The position numbers and the translations under genes are program-made. A DNA stretch of 64,000 bases from Amycolatopsis sp. FDAARGOS 1241. GTDB taxonomy: Bacteria > Actinomycetota > Actinomycetes > Mycobacteriales > Pseudonocardiaceae. Location: contig NZ_CP069526.1 of assembly GCF_016889705.1 (NCBI RefSeq), positions 3,410,001-3,474,000 on the forward strand, written 5' to 3'. Below are positions 18,117-30,631 of the stretch, piece by piece. Every line of letters begins with the position of its first letter. Positions within the stretch are counted from its first letter, which is position 1. A model generated the notes under the pieces. The model ran no database searches. It was not told the origin of the DNA and worked only from the letters and a program-made list of their open reading frames with translations.

Positions 18117-18812
18117 ATGAGTGCCACCTATCCGCAGCCGCCGCGGCGCAGCCCGGCGCGAGTGGTCGTGATCGTCCTCTCGGTGGTGGTGCTCGTCGTC
18201 GGGGTGTGCCTGGCCGTCGGTGGCGGGGTGCTGCTGCTGATCTTCGGCACGAACGGGCAGCTGCGGTCGGGGCAGCACGCCGTGTCGACGCCCACCGTCG
18301 CGCTCGTGACCGACACCGCGCAGGTCGCCGACTCCACGAGCCTCACGCGCGCGCTCGGCGCACCTTCGGTCACGGTGCACGCCACCGGAGGCAACAGCTC
18401 CGGGCTGTTCATCGGCATCGGGCCCGCCGCCGAGGTGGACCGCTACCTCGCGGGCGCCGCGATCGAGCAGGCGCGCAACTTCGACCTCGACCCGTTCTCG
18501 GTCGGCTCGGCGCGGGTCAACGGCGCGCTCGTCGTGCGGCCGCCGGCCACACAGACGTTCTGGGTCGCCTCCGGCTCCACCGGTCTCACCTGGCGGATCC
18601 GGGACAGCAGCTACCGCGCGGTCGTGATGAACGCCGACGGCTCGGCCGGCGTGAACGCGCAGCTCGACGTGACGCTGGCTCTGCCGCGGCTGTTCGGCTA
18701 CGCACTCGGCTTCTTCATCGGCGGGGTCGTGCTCATCGTGGTCGCCGTGCTCGCGCTCGCACTGGGCCGCCCGCGCGCCCGCGTCTCCGCGCCGACGGGA
18801 CCGCCGTCCTGA
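18117..18812 (+). CDS. Two-span membrane protein of unknown function
   Basis: A 231-residue protein. A proline-rich cytosolic start (MSATYPQPPRRSP) leads into a first membrane span at about 14-43, then an extracytoplasmic domain of about 150 residues, and a second span at about 194-222 (GYALGFFIGGVVLIVVAVLALALG). The outer domain contains SGLFIGIGPAAEVDRYLAG and TQTFWVASGSTGLTW, a pattern common in uncharacterised actinobacterial membrane proteins. ATG at 18117 follows an AGCCGGGGAG ribosome site. It is 26 bases ahead of the DUF2156 protein, so they probably share a transcript. Confidence 0.75.
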   Translation: MSATYPQPPRRSPARVVVIVLSVVVLVVGVCLAVGGGVLLLIFGTNGQLRSGQHAVSTPTVALVTDTAQVADSTSLTRALGAPSVTVHATGGNSSGLFIGIGPAAEVDRYLAGAAIEQARNFDLDPFSVGSARVNGALVVRPPATQTFWVASGSTGLTWRIRDSSYRAVVMNADGSAGVNAQLDVTLALPRLFGYALGFFIGGVVLIVVAVLALALGRPRARVSAPTGPPS

Positions 18813-18837
18813 CGAATTGAGCCACCGAGAGGGGACC

Positions 18838-20952
18838 ATGGCCCAGCACGCCGCGGCGGTCGAGCCCGCGAGACAACCCGAGTTCCTCGGCCGCGTGCGG
18901 TCGATCGCCCTGCTGCTGTGGCGGCGGGCCCCGTTCACCACCGCGGTGGTCCTGGTGATGGTCGTGGCCGGCCTCGCGACGGGGTCGCTGTGGAGTGCCG
19001 TGGAATCGCGCGAGTGGTTCCCGCTGGTGTCCTACGGCCTGCCCTCGCTGGAGAACGGGCGCTGGTGGACGTTCCTCACCGGGCCGTTCTTCGCGCTGAC
19101 GCCGATCTTCTACCTTCCGGTGGCCGGCGGCTTCGCCCTGCTGGTCGGGCCCGCGGAAGCGCGGATGGGCACGCGGCGCACGGCTGCGATCGCCGTCGGC
19201 GCGCAGCTCGCCGCCACCCTCGGCGCGGCGCTGGTCCTGCTCGGGCTGCGCAGCACCGGCTGGGCCTGGGCCGGGCAGCTGGCCGAGCGCACCGACGTCG
19301 GCTTCTCCGCGGGAGCGCTGGCCGTGGTCGCGGTGGTGAGCGCGACCATCCGGTCGCCGTGGCGGCTGCGGTTGCGCGCGCTGTTGTGCGTGTACGTCGG
19401 CGTGTCGATCCTCTACGTCGGCACGCTCGCGGATCTCGAGCACCTGCTCGCGGTCGGGCTGACGCTGCCGCTCGCGCGCCGCCTGGCCGGGCCCCGGCGC
19501 GTCCGCTCGCTGGGCCGGCCAAGCAGACGGGAATGGCGGCTGCTCGCGGTCACCGGCCTCGCGGTGGCCGGTGCCGTGCAGGTCGTGGTGCGGATCGCGC
19601 CGGGCCCGAGCCCCCTCGGGTCGACGGCCGGGCAGGCCGACTCGATCCCGGAGCTGGCGATCGTCTTGATCGTCATCGCGCTGATGATCAACGGCCTGCG
19701 CCGCGGCAAACGCGCCGCATGGCGCTGGGCGGTCGGGCTCGCGTCGCTGATCGTGGCGCTCGGGGTGGTGATCGCCGTGCTCGTGGTGATCGCGGAGATC
19801 TTCGGCCTGGCCTACACGATCGAAAACGCGCCGTTCCTCGTCGCCGACGCCGTGCTGTGGGGTGCGGAGCTGACCCTGCTGCTCGCGGCGCGCAGCGCGT
19901 TCCGCGTGCCCTCGCGGCGGAAGCGGCGGCGGGCGCTCGGCACGCGCGACGTCGACACCGCGACCGAGCTGCTGCAACGCCACGGTGGCGGCACGTTGTC
20001 GTGGATGACCACGTGGCCCGAGAACTACCACTTCTTCCCCGACGACGAGTCGTACCTCGCCTACCACCGCCACGCCGGCGTCGCGATCGCGCTGGGCGAC
20101 CCGATCGGGGCGGTCCCGGGCACGATCACCGCCTTCTCGGAAGCGTGTGACAGCGCGGGACTGATCCCGTGCCTGTTCTCGGTCACCGAGGAGACGATCG
20201 CGTTCACCGGCGGGCTGGGCTGGTCGCGCGTGCAGGTCGCCGAGGACACGATCGTCGACCTGGAGAACCTGGAGTTCCGCGGCAAGGCGTGGCAGAACGT
20301 GCGCTCAGCCCTCAACCGCGCGAAGAAGGAGGGCATCGCCTTCCGTCTCGTGACCCTGGCCGACGAGCCGTGGTCGCTGGTGGCGCAGGTGCGGGCGATC
20401 TCCGAGGAATGGGTGGGGGACAAGGGGATGCCCGAGATGGGCTTCACCCTCGGCGGCGTCGACGAGGCGCTGGACCCGCGCACGCGCGTCGGCCTGGCCC
20501 TCGACCCCGGCGGGGTCGTGCACGGCGTCACGTCCTGGCTGCCCGTGTACTGCGGCGACGGCCGGGTCGGCGGCTGGACCCTCGACGTGATGCGCCGGCG
20601 CGCCGACGGGTTCCGGCCCGTCGTGGAATTCCTGATCGCGTCGAGCTGCCAGCAGTTCCGCGACGAAGGCGCCCGCGTCGCGTCCCTCTCGGGTGCCCCG
20701 CTGGCCCGCGCGCCGGAAGCCCCGCCGGCCGGGCCCCTCGAACGGCTCCTCGACTCCTTCGGCGGCGCGATGGAGCCGTATTACGGATTCCGCTCGCTGC
20801 ACACATTCAAGATGAAGTTCAACCCGCGTTACGTCCCGATGTACCTCGCCTACCGCGAGGAGGCCGACCTGCCGCGGATCGGCGTCGCGCTCACCCGCGC
20901 CTACCTGCCGGACGCGTCGCTCGGGTCGCTGGTACGGATGGGCAAGAGCTGA
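18838..20952 (+). CDS. MprF-like membrane protein with DUF2156 domain
   Basis: A 704-residue protein. The N-terminal half (about 20-365) holds some eight to ten hydrophobic segments. The C-terminal half is a soluble DUF2156/GNAT-like domain (HGGGTLSWMTTWPENYHFF through AMEPYYGFRSLHTFKMKFNPRY). This is the layout of lysylphosphatidylglycerol synthetases/flippases and related aminoacyl-lipid transferases, which move an amino acid from tRNA to membrane lipid. Whether the substrate is lysine, alanine or another residue cannot be read. RBS GAGAGGGGACC precedes ATG at 18838. No tRNA-synthetase domain is attached. Confidence 0.82.
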   Translation: MAQHAAAVEPARQPEFLGRVRSIALLLWRRAPFTTAVVLVMVVAGLATGSLWSAVESREWFPLVSYGLPSLENGRWWTFLTGPFFALTPIFYLPVAGGFALLVGPAEARMGTRRTAAIAVGAQLAATLGAALVLLGLRSTGWAWAGQLAERTDVGFSAGALAVVAVVSATIRSPWRLRLRALLCVYVGVSILYVGTLADLEHLLAVGLTLPLARRLAGPRRVRSLGRPSRREWRLLAVTGLAVAGAVQVVVRIAPGPSPLGSTAGQADSIPELAIVLIVIALMINGLRRGKRAAWRWAVGLASLIVALGVVIAVLVVIAEIFGLAYTIENAPFLVADAVLWGAELTLLLAARSAFRVPSRRKRRRALGTRDVDTATELLQRHGGGTLSWMTTWPENYHFFPDDESYLAYHRHAGVAIALGDPIGAVPGTITAFSEACDSAGLIPCLFSVTEETIAFTGGLGWSRVQVAEDTIVDLENLEFRGKAWQNVRSALNRAKKEGIAFRLVTLADEPWSLVAQVRAISEEWVGDKGMPEMGFTLGGVDEALDPRTRVGLALDPGGVVHGVTSWLPVYCGDGRVGGWTLDVMRRRADGFRPVVEFLIASSCQQFRDEGARVASLSGAPLARAPEAPPAGPLERLLDSFGGAMEPYYGFRSLHTFKMKFNPRYVPMYLAYREEADLPRIGVALTRAYLPDASLGSLVRMGKS

Positions 20953-20987
20953 CTTCCGGACCTCTTCGCGGGGTGCCTGCCCGCCGC

Positions 20988-21003
20988 TACGCTCGGCGTC
21001 ATG
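20988..21003 (+). promoter_or_regulatory. Leaderless-type promoter of the MHS transporter
   Basis: TACGCT (20988-20993) matches TANNNT and lies 7 bases before the ATG at 21001. No ribosome site is present. Confidence 0.35.
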
Positions 21004-22306
21004 ATCAACCGGGGGGAGCCGGGCACGGCGGAGCAGGTCCTCGACCGCGGCTTGCAGGTGCGCCGCGTGGCGCCGGCAAGTTCGATCGGCACGACGATCG
21101 AGTGGTACGACTACTTCATCTACAGCACGGCCACCGCGCTGGTGTTCAACAAGCTGTTCTTCCCTTCGCTGTCGCCGGCGTCGGGCACGCTCGCGGCGTT
21201 CGCGACGCTCGGCGTCGGGTTCGTGGCCCGCCCGCTGGGCGGAATCGTGTGGGGCCACTTCGGCGACCGCGTGGGGCGCAAGGCGATGCTCGTCGCGTCG
21301 CTGGTGCTGATGGGGCTCGCGACGGCCGCGGTCGGCGTGCTGCCGACGTACGAGTCGGCCGGCGTCCTCGCGCCCGCGCTGCTCGTGGTGCTGCGCGTGC
21401 TGCAGGGCATCTCGGCGGGCGGCGAATGGGGCGGGGTGGCGCTGATGGCCGTCGAGCACGCCCCCGAGGGACGCCGCGGCCGCTACGGCTCGTTCTCCCA
21501 GATCGGGGTGCCCGCGGGGCTCATCCTCGCGCAGCTGGTGTTCTTCGTGGTCTCCGGCGCCACCTCGCCGGCGGCCTTCCGGTCGTGGGGCTGGCGCGTG
21601 CCGTTTCTGGTCAGCCTCCTGCTCGTGGCCGTGGGCCTGGTGATCCGGCTGTGGGTGGCCGAGAGCCCGGTGTTCGCGCGGCTGCGCGACGCGGGCGAAC
21701 GCAGCCGCGTCCCGATCGTCGAGGTGCTGCGGCGGCGCCCGCGCGAGGTGCTGGTGGCGTCGGTGAGCTTCATCGCGAACACGGCACTGGGATACGTGTT
21801 CTTCGCCTACCTGCTGTCGTACGGGACGTCGGTGCTCGGCCTGTCCAGCACGACGATGCTGGTGGAGATCATTCTCGGCAGTGTGGTGTGGCTGGTGGGC
21901 ATCGTGGCGGCGGCGAGCTGGTCCGACCGCGTGGGCCGCAAGCGGGTCTACCTCGTGGGCTCGGTCCTGCTGGTGGTCCGGTCGATCCCGTTCTTCCTGC
22001 TTGTCGACACGCGCCAGCCGTGGCTGCTCGGCGTCGCGGTCGTGGTGCTGAACCTCGGCCTCGGCGCGGCCTACGGACCGCAGTCGGCGCTGTTCGCGGA
22101 GCTGTTCGAACCACGTTTCCGCTACAGCGGCGCTTCGTTCTCCTACGCAGTGGGCGCGGTGCTGGGCGGCGGGTTCGCGCCGGCTGATCGCGACGGCACT
22201 GCAGACCTCGACCGGCACCTCGCTGTCGGTGTCGCTGTGCATGGTCGGGGTCGCGGTGCTCAGCCTCGGTGCCGTGCTGGCCTTCCCGCGCTCGTCAGGC
22301 CGCTGA
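21001..22306 (+). pseudogene. MHS family MFS transporter, frameshifted near the C terminus
   Basis: The protein is a metabolite:H+ symporter of the MFS (proline/betaine, shikimate, alpha-ketoglutarate permease group). SIGTTIEWYDYFIYSTATAL lies at the start, the VGFVARPLGG and HFGDRVGRKAML loop follows, then SAGGEWGGVALMAVEHAPE. Up to about residue 394 the frame is intact. At 22180-22184 one extra base moves the natural ending (LIATALQTSTGTSLSVSLCM to FPRSSGR) into the next frame, stopping at 22306. The uncorrected frame instead runs to 22533 with unrelated sequence antisense to the next gene. So it is either a recent one-base insertion that destroys the last helix or a sequencing error. Confidence 0.8.
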
Positions 22307-22549
22307 GTTCAGGGCCAGCACCCGGGTTCCCTCCGGCGTCAGCTCGGCGCGCACCCACTGCCCGGGCGAGCCGGGTTCCACCGCGCGCACGAGGCCGGCG
22401 TGCGCGAGGTGGTGGGCCGTCGCCTGGTCGGTGCACTGCAAGCCGTCGACGCGCAGGTCGGGTTCGCGGCCGCCGGCCAGCTCGGCGCGGCCCTGGGCGA
22501 CGGCTCGCAGCATGGCGAGCGCCCGGCCCGTGATCGGTGTCGCGGTCAT
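22295..22549 (-). CDS. Small winged-helix-like protein
   Basis: An 84-residue protein, MTATPITGRALAMLRAVAQG to TRVLALNSAA, with a good AAAGGAGCTGTC ribosome site before ATG. The pattern of GRALAMLRAVAQGRAEL, then TDQATAHHLAHAGLVRAVEP and ELTPEGTRVL resembles a minimal MarR/winged-helix domain, which is inference. It overlaps the end of the transporter by 12 bases. It lies 62 bases downstream of the leftward coxL and may be the last gene of that operon. Confidence 0.65.
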   Translation of the reverse strand: MTATPITGRALAMLRAVAQGRAELAGGREPDLRVDGLQCTDQATAHHLAHAGLVRAVEPGSPGQWVRAELTPEGTRVLALNSAA

Positions 22550-22611
22550 GACAGCTCCTTTCCGCGTCCCCTGCGAGGAATACGGATCCGGCGCCGCGCC
22601 GGTTCAGGTGC

Positions 22612-24953
<2,342 letters not shown>

Positions 24954-24957
<4 letters not shown>

Positions 24958-25427
24958 GCCGGTGCTCCGTCCGGGTGCTCGGCCGCCCAGCGGATCGAGC
25001 GGATGATGTTCTCGTAGCCGGTGCAGCGGCACAGCTGCCCGGAGATCGCTTCGCGGATCACGGTCTCGCTCGGATCCGGATCGTGGTCGAGCAGCCAGCG
25101 CGCGGTCATCAGCATGCCGGGCGTGCAGAACCCGCACTGGATCCCGTGACACGCCACGAAACCCTGCTGCACCGGGTCGAGCGCGGCGCCCTGGCCGAGG
25201 TCCTCGACCGTGCGCACGCGCTTGCCGTCGGCCATCGCGGCGAGCACCGTGCACGACTTCACCGGCAGGTCGTCGAGCCACACCACGCACGTGCCGCAGT
25301 TGGAGGTGTCGCAGCCCCAGTGGGTGCCGGTGAGCCCGAGGTCGTCGCGCAGGAAGTGCACGAGCAGCAGGCGTGGTTCGACCGTGCGGCGGTGGGTTTC
25401 GCCGTTGACCGTCACCGTGATCTCCAC
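24954..25427 (-). CDS. coxS: CO dehydrogenase iron-sulfur subunit, set 1
   Basis: A 157-residue protein with two [2Fe-2S] sites. The N-terminal plant-type cluster uses CDTSNCGTC plus a later Cys (VKSCTVL), and the C-terminal cluster uses CGFCTPG and CRCTGYENI. It carries electrons from the molybdenum site to the FAD subunit. The GTG start at 25427 overlaps the end of coxM by 16 bases, and the stop overlaps coxL. The M-S-L gene order is the one used by form I CODH operons. Confidence 0.9.
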
Positions 25428-26290
25428 GCGACCGCCCTCTCCTTGGCCCGGTTCAGCGCACGGGTCGTGAGCGTCGCGACGAGGTGTCGCTTGTAGTCCA
25501 CCGGGCCGCGCTGGTCGGCTGCGGGGGAGCAGTGCTCGGCCGCGATGAGCCCCGCCTTCTCGAACCGCTCCGCCGTCGCGCCGCCGCCGCGCAGGAAGTC
25601 CTCGGCCTCGGCCGCGACGAACCGCGGCGCGCCCACCGCGGTGAGCCCGATGCCGGCCTCGGCCACGTCATCACCCTCCAGCACGAGTGACGCGCCGGCG
25701 GCCGCGACCGCCCAGTCGCCCGCGCGGCGGCCGACCTTCGCGTACGCGCTCCCGCCGCCTTCGCGGATCGGCAGCCGCAGCTCCACCAGCAGCTCGGCGG
25801 GTCCGACGACCGTGCTGTAGGGACCGCTGAAAAACTCGCGCACCGGCACCGTTCGCGTGCCCTCCTCGCTGCGGATCACGGCGTTCGCGTGCACGGCGGC
25901 GAACGCGGCGGAGAGGTCCTCCGACGGATCCGCCTGGCACAGTGAGCCGCCGACGGTGCCGCGGTTGCGCACGATCGGATCGGCGATCACGCACTCGGCG
26001 TCGGGCAGGATCGGGAACAGTGCACCGGCTTCGTCCGACGCCAGCAGCTCCGCGTGCCGCACGAGCGCGCCGATGCGCAGCTCGCCGCCGGCGACCCCGA
26101 TACCCGTCAGCTCCGTGAGCTCGTTGACGTCGACGAGCGCCTCCGGCCGGGCCAGCCGCAGCTTCATCATCGGGATCAGGCTGTGCCCGCCCGCGATCAC
26201 GCGGCTTTCCGGGCCGTACTTGGCCAGCAGCGCCAGCGCGTGCTCGACGCTCGAGGCCCGCTCGTACTCGAACTGCGCCGGCACCTGCAT
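25412..26290 (-). CDS. coxM: CO dehydrogenase FAD subunit, set 1
   Basis: A 292-residue protein of the CoxM/FAD_binding_5 family. The two FAD-pyrophosphate loops are AGGHSLIPMMK (about 32-42) and TVGGSLCQADP (about 110-120), separated by the usual NRG linker. The C-terminal domain ends YKRHLVATLTTRAL. ATG at 26290 starts MQVPAQFEYERASS, the expected N terminus of the family. It is the first gene of the leftward operon, facing the rightward set across about 290 bases. Confidence 0.9.
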   Translation of the reverse strand: MQVPAQFEYERASSVEHALALLAKYGPESRVIAGGHSLIPMMKLRLARPEALVDVNELTELTGIGVAGGELRIGALVRHAELLASDEAGALFPILPDAECVIADPIVRNRGTVGGSLCQADPSEDLSAAFAAVHANAVIRSEEGTRTVPVREFFSGPYSTVVGPAELLVELRLPIREGGGSAYAKVGRRAGDWAVAAAGASLVLEGDDVAEAGIGLTAVGAPRFVAAEAEDFLRGGGATAERFEKAGLIAAEHCSPAADQRGPVDYKRHLVATLTTRALNRAKERAVAWRSR

Positions 26291-26579
26291 AACGATCGAT
26301 CGTCCCCGTCGCGCGCGGGCGCCGCAACAGCGGATTAACCGATGGCCTACTGCGCCGTTCGTTGCCGATCCGACCACAGCCACGCCTATCCGGCTTGCGC
26401 AGCGATGGTTGCGCAGTGCCCGGGCTCTGCCTGCTTCCGGTCGGAGTGGCAACGGCCCCGGGGACCGGTTCCGCGCAGGTCCGCGCGGGGTTAAGCAAAG
26501 GGTTAATCCCGGATTGTCCGGCCCGCCGTCCCGGGGGAGCATCACCGCACCTGACCAACGGCGGAAGCAGGTGCGCGTC
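26291..26579. promoter_or_regulatory. Divergent control region between the two cox operons
   Basis: Non-coding except for promoters. It holds the LysR-type element at 26491-26509, a second GGATTAACC half-site at 26332-26340 nearer the leftward coxM, and a direct repeat TTGCGCAG at 26395 and 26409. Both cox operons start from this region, so one regulator could control both. Confidence 0.6.
26491..26509. promoter_or_regulatory. LysR box, cox copy
   Basis: TTAAGCAAAGGGTTAATCC. The same 19 bases occur on the opposite strand at 36437-36455, just before the LysR gene. Two TTAA boxes 8 bases apart give the dyad typical of LysR sites. Confidence 0.7.
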
Positions 26580-26828
26580 ATGCGGATCGAGTCCGACGGG
26601 CACAGCCGCGGCAACCCCCGGCTGTACGAGCTCGTGGAGGACGCACCGGACGAACGGCCCGGGGCGGGACACAGCCCGACCGTGCGGGCCTGGCCCGAGT
26701 TCGTGGACTTCCTGAAGGTGGCGGGTCGCCCGGTCGCCGGTCCGTGGCCGCCGCACCAGCGCCCGCGCCCCGACCCCGAGGAGGACACCCTCCCCACGGC
26801 CGTGGCCGAACCTCCCGAGACCGCCTGA
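26580..26828 (+). CDS. Small hypothetical protein leading the rightward cox operon
   Basis: An 82-residue charged, proline-rich frame (MRIESDGHSRGNPRLYELVE to VAEPPETA), ending 10 bases before the coxM start with the coxM ribosome site in between. There is a weak GGAAGCAGG ribosome site. There are no membrane spans and no cysteines. I do not recognise it. The segment SPTVRAWPEFVDFLKVAGRP looks like a folded helix. It may be a short accessory protein or a spurious frame. Confidence 0.45.
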   Translation: MRIESDGHSRGNPRLYELVEDAPDERPGAGHSPTVRAWPEFVDFLKVAGRPVAGPWPPHQRPRPDPEEDTLPTAVAEPPETA

Positions 26829-26838
26829 GGAGGGCCGC

Positions 26839-27701
26839 GTGTACCCGTCCCGGTTCCGCTACGAAGCTCCCCGTTCGCTCGCCGAAGCGCTCGACCTGCT
26901 GCACTCCGGCGGCGACGAGGCCAAGGTACTCGCGGGCGGGCAGAGCCTCGTGCCGCTGATGAAGCTGCGGTTCGCCTCGCCCTCGCTCGTCGTGGACATC
27001 AACAACATCCGCGGCCTGGCCCACCACGAAATCGACGCCGACGGCAACCTCCACGTCGGCGCGCTGTGCCGGCACGCGGATCTCGAACGCTCCGCGCTGC
27101 TCAAGTCCGCGCAGCCGACGATGGCCGCCGCCGCGCCGCTCGTGGCCGACCCGATCGTGCGCAACCGCGGCACGCTCGTCGGCTCGCTGTGCCACGCCGA
27201 CCCGCAGGGCGACTGGGCGTCGGTGGTGCTCGCGCTCGACGGGTCGGTCGTCGCGGAAGGCCCGGCCGGACGGCGGACGATCGCGGCGCGCGATTTCGTG
27301 CTCGGGCCGTTCCAGAACGCGCTCGCGCCCGACGAGATCGCCGTCGAGGCGGTCATCCCCGCACCCCGCGGCACGCCTGCGGGTGGTTACCTCAAGCTGG
27401 AGCGCCGCGTCGGCGACTTCGCGACGGTCGGGGTCGCCGTGGCGGTCGAGACCCGCGCCGGCACGGTCACCCGCGCCGGTATCGCGCTCACGGGCGTGGG
27501 CAGCTCGACGATCGAGGCCACCGACGCGGAACACGCGCTCGTCGGGGGCCCACTGACCCCCGACAGCGTCGCGCACGCCGCCGAACTGGCCGCGGCTGCC
27601 GCGCGCCCGAAGACCGACCACCGTGGCACGGCCGGGTTCAAACGGCACCTGGTGCGCACCTTCGTCGTGCGCGCGCTGGCCGGCACCGGGGAGGAAGCGG
27701 C

Positions 27702-27705
<4 letters not shown>
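26839..27705 (+). CDS. coxM: CO dehydrogenase FAD subunit, set 2
   Basis: A 288-residue CoxM family protein. FAD loops [11 protein letters not shown] and [15 protein letters not shown] are both present. The FAD domain is followed by the C-terminal domain ending [18 protein letters not shown] start after a GAGGAGGGCCGC ribosome site. Its stop overlaps the coxS ATG (ATGA). It passes electrons from the [2Fe-2S] subunit to the respiratory chain. Confidence 0.9.
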
Positions 27706-28220
<515 letters not shown>

Positions 28221-28230
28221 GAGGATCGAC

Positions 28231-30621
28231 GTGTCGCAGGCGTTGGACGAGAACAAGATCGGCGGGGTCGGCGCGAGCCGCAAGCGCGTGGAGGACAACC
28301 GGTTCATCCGCGGCCGGGGGAACTACACCGACGACATCGTGCTGCCCGGCATGCTGCACATGGAGATCCTGCGCAGCCCGCTCGCGCACGCGCGCATCAA
28401 GTCGATCGACGCGAGCCGGGCGTGGGAGATCCCGGGGGTGCGGCTCGTGCTCACCGGCGAGATGGCGGCGACGCGCAACCTCGCGTGGATGCCCACGCTG
28501 TCCTACGACACCCAGGCTGTGCTTGCCACGGACAAGGTTCGCTTCCAGGGCCAGGAAGTCGCGTGCGTCGTCGCCGACGACCCCTACATCGCCAAGGACG
28601 CGTGCGAGGCCATCGACGTCGAGTACGAGCCACTGCCGGTGATCGTGAACCCCGAGCAAGCCGTGGCCGGCGACGCGCCCGTGATCCGCGACGACAAGGC
28701 CGGCCAGACCGAGAACATCGTGTACCGCTGGGAGGTCGGCGACCGCGCCGGCACCGACGCGGCGTTCGAGCGGGCCGACGTGATTTCGAAGCTGCGGCTG
28801 CACTACCCGCGTTCGCACCCCTCGCCCATCGAGTGCTGCGGTTCGGTCGCGGACTTCGACCGCGCGACGCAGAAGCTCACCGTCTACATGACCACGCAGG
28901 CGCCGCACATCATCCGCGCCGCCGTGGCGATGGTGGCCGAGCTGCCCGAGCACCTGATCCGCATCATCTCGCCGGACATCGGCGGCGGGTTCGGCAACAA
29001 GGTGCCCGTGTACCCGGGCTACGTCTGCTCGATCCTGTGCTCCATCCTGCTGGAGCGCCCGGTGAAGTGGATCGAGGACAAGTCCGGCAACCTGATCTCC
29101 ACCGGCTTCGCCCGCGACATGTACCTCGACGGCGAGCTGGCCCTGCGCGCCGACGGCAAGATCCTCGGCGTCCGCATGCACGCCGACGCCGACCACGGCG
29201 CGTTCTTCGCCGACGCGCAGCCCAGCAAGTTCAAGATCGGGTTGCTGCACTCGGCGTTCGCCTGCTACGACGTCCCGGCCGCGCACCTGACCGCGCGCGG
29301 CACGTACAGCAACAAGGCTCCCGGTGGTGTCGCGTACCGCTGCTCGTTCCGCGTCACCGAGGCGATGTTCTTCCAGGAGCGCATGGTCCACCAGGCCGCG
29401 AAGGACCTCGGCCTGGACCCGGCGGAGTTCCGGCGGCGCAACTTCGTGTGCGCCGACGCGTTCCCGTACCGCACGCCGTTCGGGTTCCTCGTCGATTCGG
29501 GTCAGCCCGAAGCGTGCCTCGACGTCGGGCTGCGGGCCGTCGGCTACGAGGACTTCCTGCGGCAGAAGGAAGAAGCGCGCAGCCGCGGGCGCCGCCTCGG
29601 CATCGGGATCTCCACGATGACCGAACCGCTGGGTGCCGGCAACAGCCGCGAGTACGACATCCTGGGCATCAAGATGTTCGACTCCGCCGAGCTGCGCGTG
29701 CACGTGACCGGCAAGGCGCTGCTGCGTGTCGGGGCGAAGAGCCAGGGCCAGGGCCACGAGACCACGTGGGCCCAGATCGTGAGCCACGAGCTGGGCATCC
29801 CGGCCGACGACGTGACGGTGGAGGAAGGCGACACCGACACCGCGCCCTTCGGCATGGGCACCTACGCCTCGCGCAGCACGCCCGTCGCCGGCGCGGCGAT
29901 CTCCATGGTGTCGCGCAAGGTGCGGGCCAAGGCGCGCAGGCTCGCGGCGCACCTGCTCGAAGTGTCCGAAGAGGACCTGGAGTGGGAACTCGGCCGCTTC
30001 CACGTGCGTGGTGCCCCGGCGCGCGGCGTGACCATCCAGGAGTGCGCGATGGCCGCGTATTCGAACATGCCCGACGGCATGGAGCCCGGCCTGGAGAACC
30101 ACGCCTACTACGACCCGCCCAACCTGACCTGGCCGTTCGCCGTCTACATCGTGACGGTCGAGGTCGACCCCGAGACCGGTGTCTGGGACGTGCTGAACAC
30201 GGTCGCGGTCGACGACTGCGGCGTGCGCATCAACCCGATGATCGTCGAGGGGCAGATCATGGGCGGGCTCACCGAGGCCTACGCCATGGCGAACATGCAG
30301 TTCATCACCTTCGACGCCGAGGGCAACTGCGTCGGCTCGAACTACATGGACTACCTGCTGCCCACCGCGTGGGAGACGCCGGGGTTCGAGCTGCACAGCG
30401 AGGTCGTCACACCGTCCCCCCACCACCCGATCGGGGCCAAGGGCATCGGCGAGTGCGCGGCGGTCGGTGGACCGGCGGCGTTCGTGAACGCCGTGCTGGA
30501 CGCGCTCGACGACACCGGCGTGCGCAACATCGACATGCCGCTGCTGCCCGACCGCGTGTGGGAGGCGCTGACGCGGCGCCACGACGTGTCCGGTGCGCCG
30601 CCCGTGCGGACGGACGACTGA
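28231..30621 (+). CDS. coxL: Form I CO dehydrogenase large subunit, set 2
   Basis: A 796-residue catalytic subunit. The loop AYRCSFR at 368-374 (Cys371) is the diagnostic form I motif, holding the Cys that bridges Cu and Mo in characterised enzymes. PDIGGGFGNKVPVYPGY, QGQGHETTWAQIVSHELG and IGAKGIGECAAVG complete the molybdopterin-cytosine-dinucleotide fold. GTG start after TAGGAGGATCGAC. This set, unlike set 1, is followed by maturation and anchoring genes, so it is the better candidate for the main CO oxidase. Confidence 0.94.
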   Translation: MSQALDENKIGGVGASRKRVEDNRFIRGRGNYTDDIVLPGMLHMEILRSPLAHARIKSIDASRAWEIPGVRLVLTGEMAATRNLAWMPTLSYDTQAVLATDKVRFQGQEVACVVADDPYIAKDACEAIDVEYEPLPVIVNPEQAVAGDAPVIRDDKAGQTENIVYRWEVGDRAGTDAAFERADVISKLRLHYPRSHPSPIECCGSVADFDRATQKLTVYMTTQAPHIIRAAVAMVAELPEHLIRIISPDIGGGFGNKVPVYPGYVCSILCSILLERPVKWIEDKSGNLISTGFARDMYLDGELALRADGKILGVRMHADADHGAFFADAQPSKFKIGLLHSAFACYDVPAAHLTARGTYSNKAPGGVAYRCSFRVTEAMFFQERMVHQAAKDLGLDPAEFRRRNFVCADAFPYRTPFGFLVDSGQPEACLDVGLRAVGYEDFLRQKEEARSRGRRLGIGISTMTEPLGAGNSREYDILGIKMFDSAELRVHVTGKALLRVGAKSQGQGHETTWAQIVSHELGIPADDVTVEEGDTDTAPFGMGTYASRSTPVAGAAISMVSRKVRAKARRLAAHLLEVSEEDLEWELGRFHVRGAPARGVTIQECAMAAYSNMPDGMEPGLENHAYYDPPNLTWPFAVYIVTVEVDPETGVWDVLNTVAVDDCGVRINPMIVEGQIMGGLTEAYAMANMQFITFDAEGNCVGSNYMDYLLPTAWETPGFELHSEVVTPSPHHPIGAKGIGECAAVGGPAAFVNAVLDALDDTGVRNIDMPLLPDRVWEALTRRHDVSGAPPVRTDD

Positions 30622-30631
30622 GGTGAGGCCT

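Noticed and set aside
22307..22533. C-terminal extension of the MHS transporter
   Set aside because: It results from the one-base shift at 22180 and is antisense to the small winged-helix-like gene.
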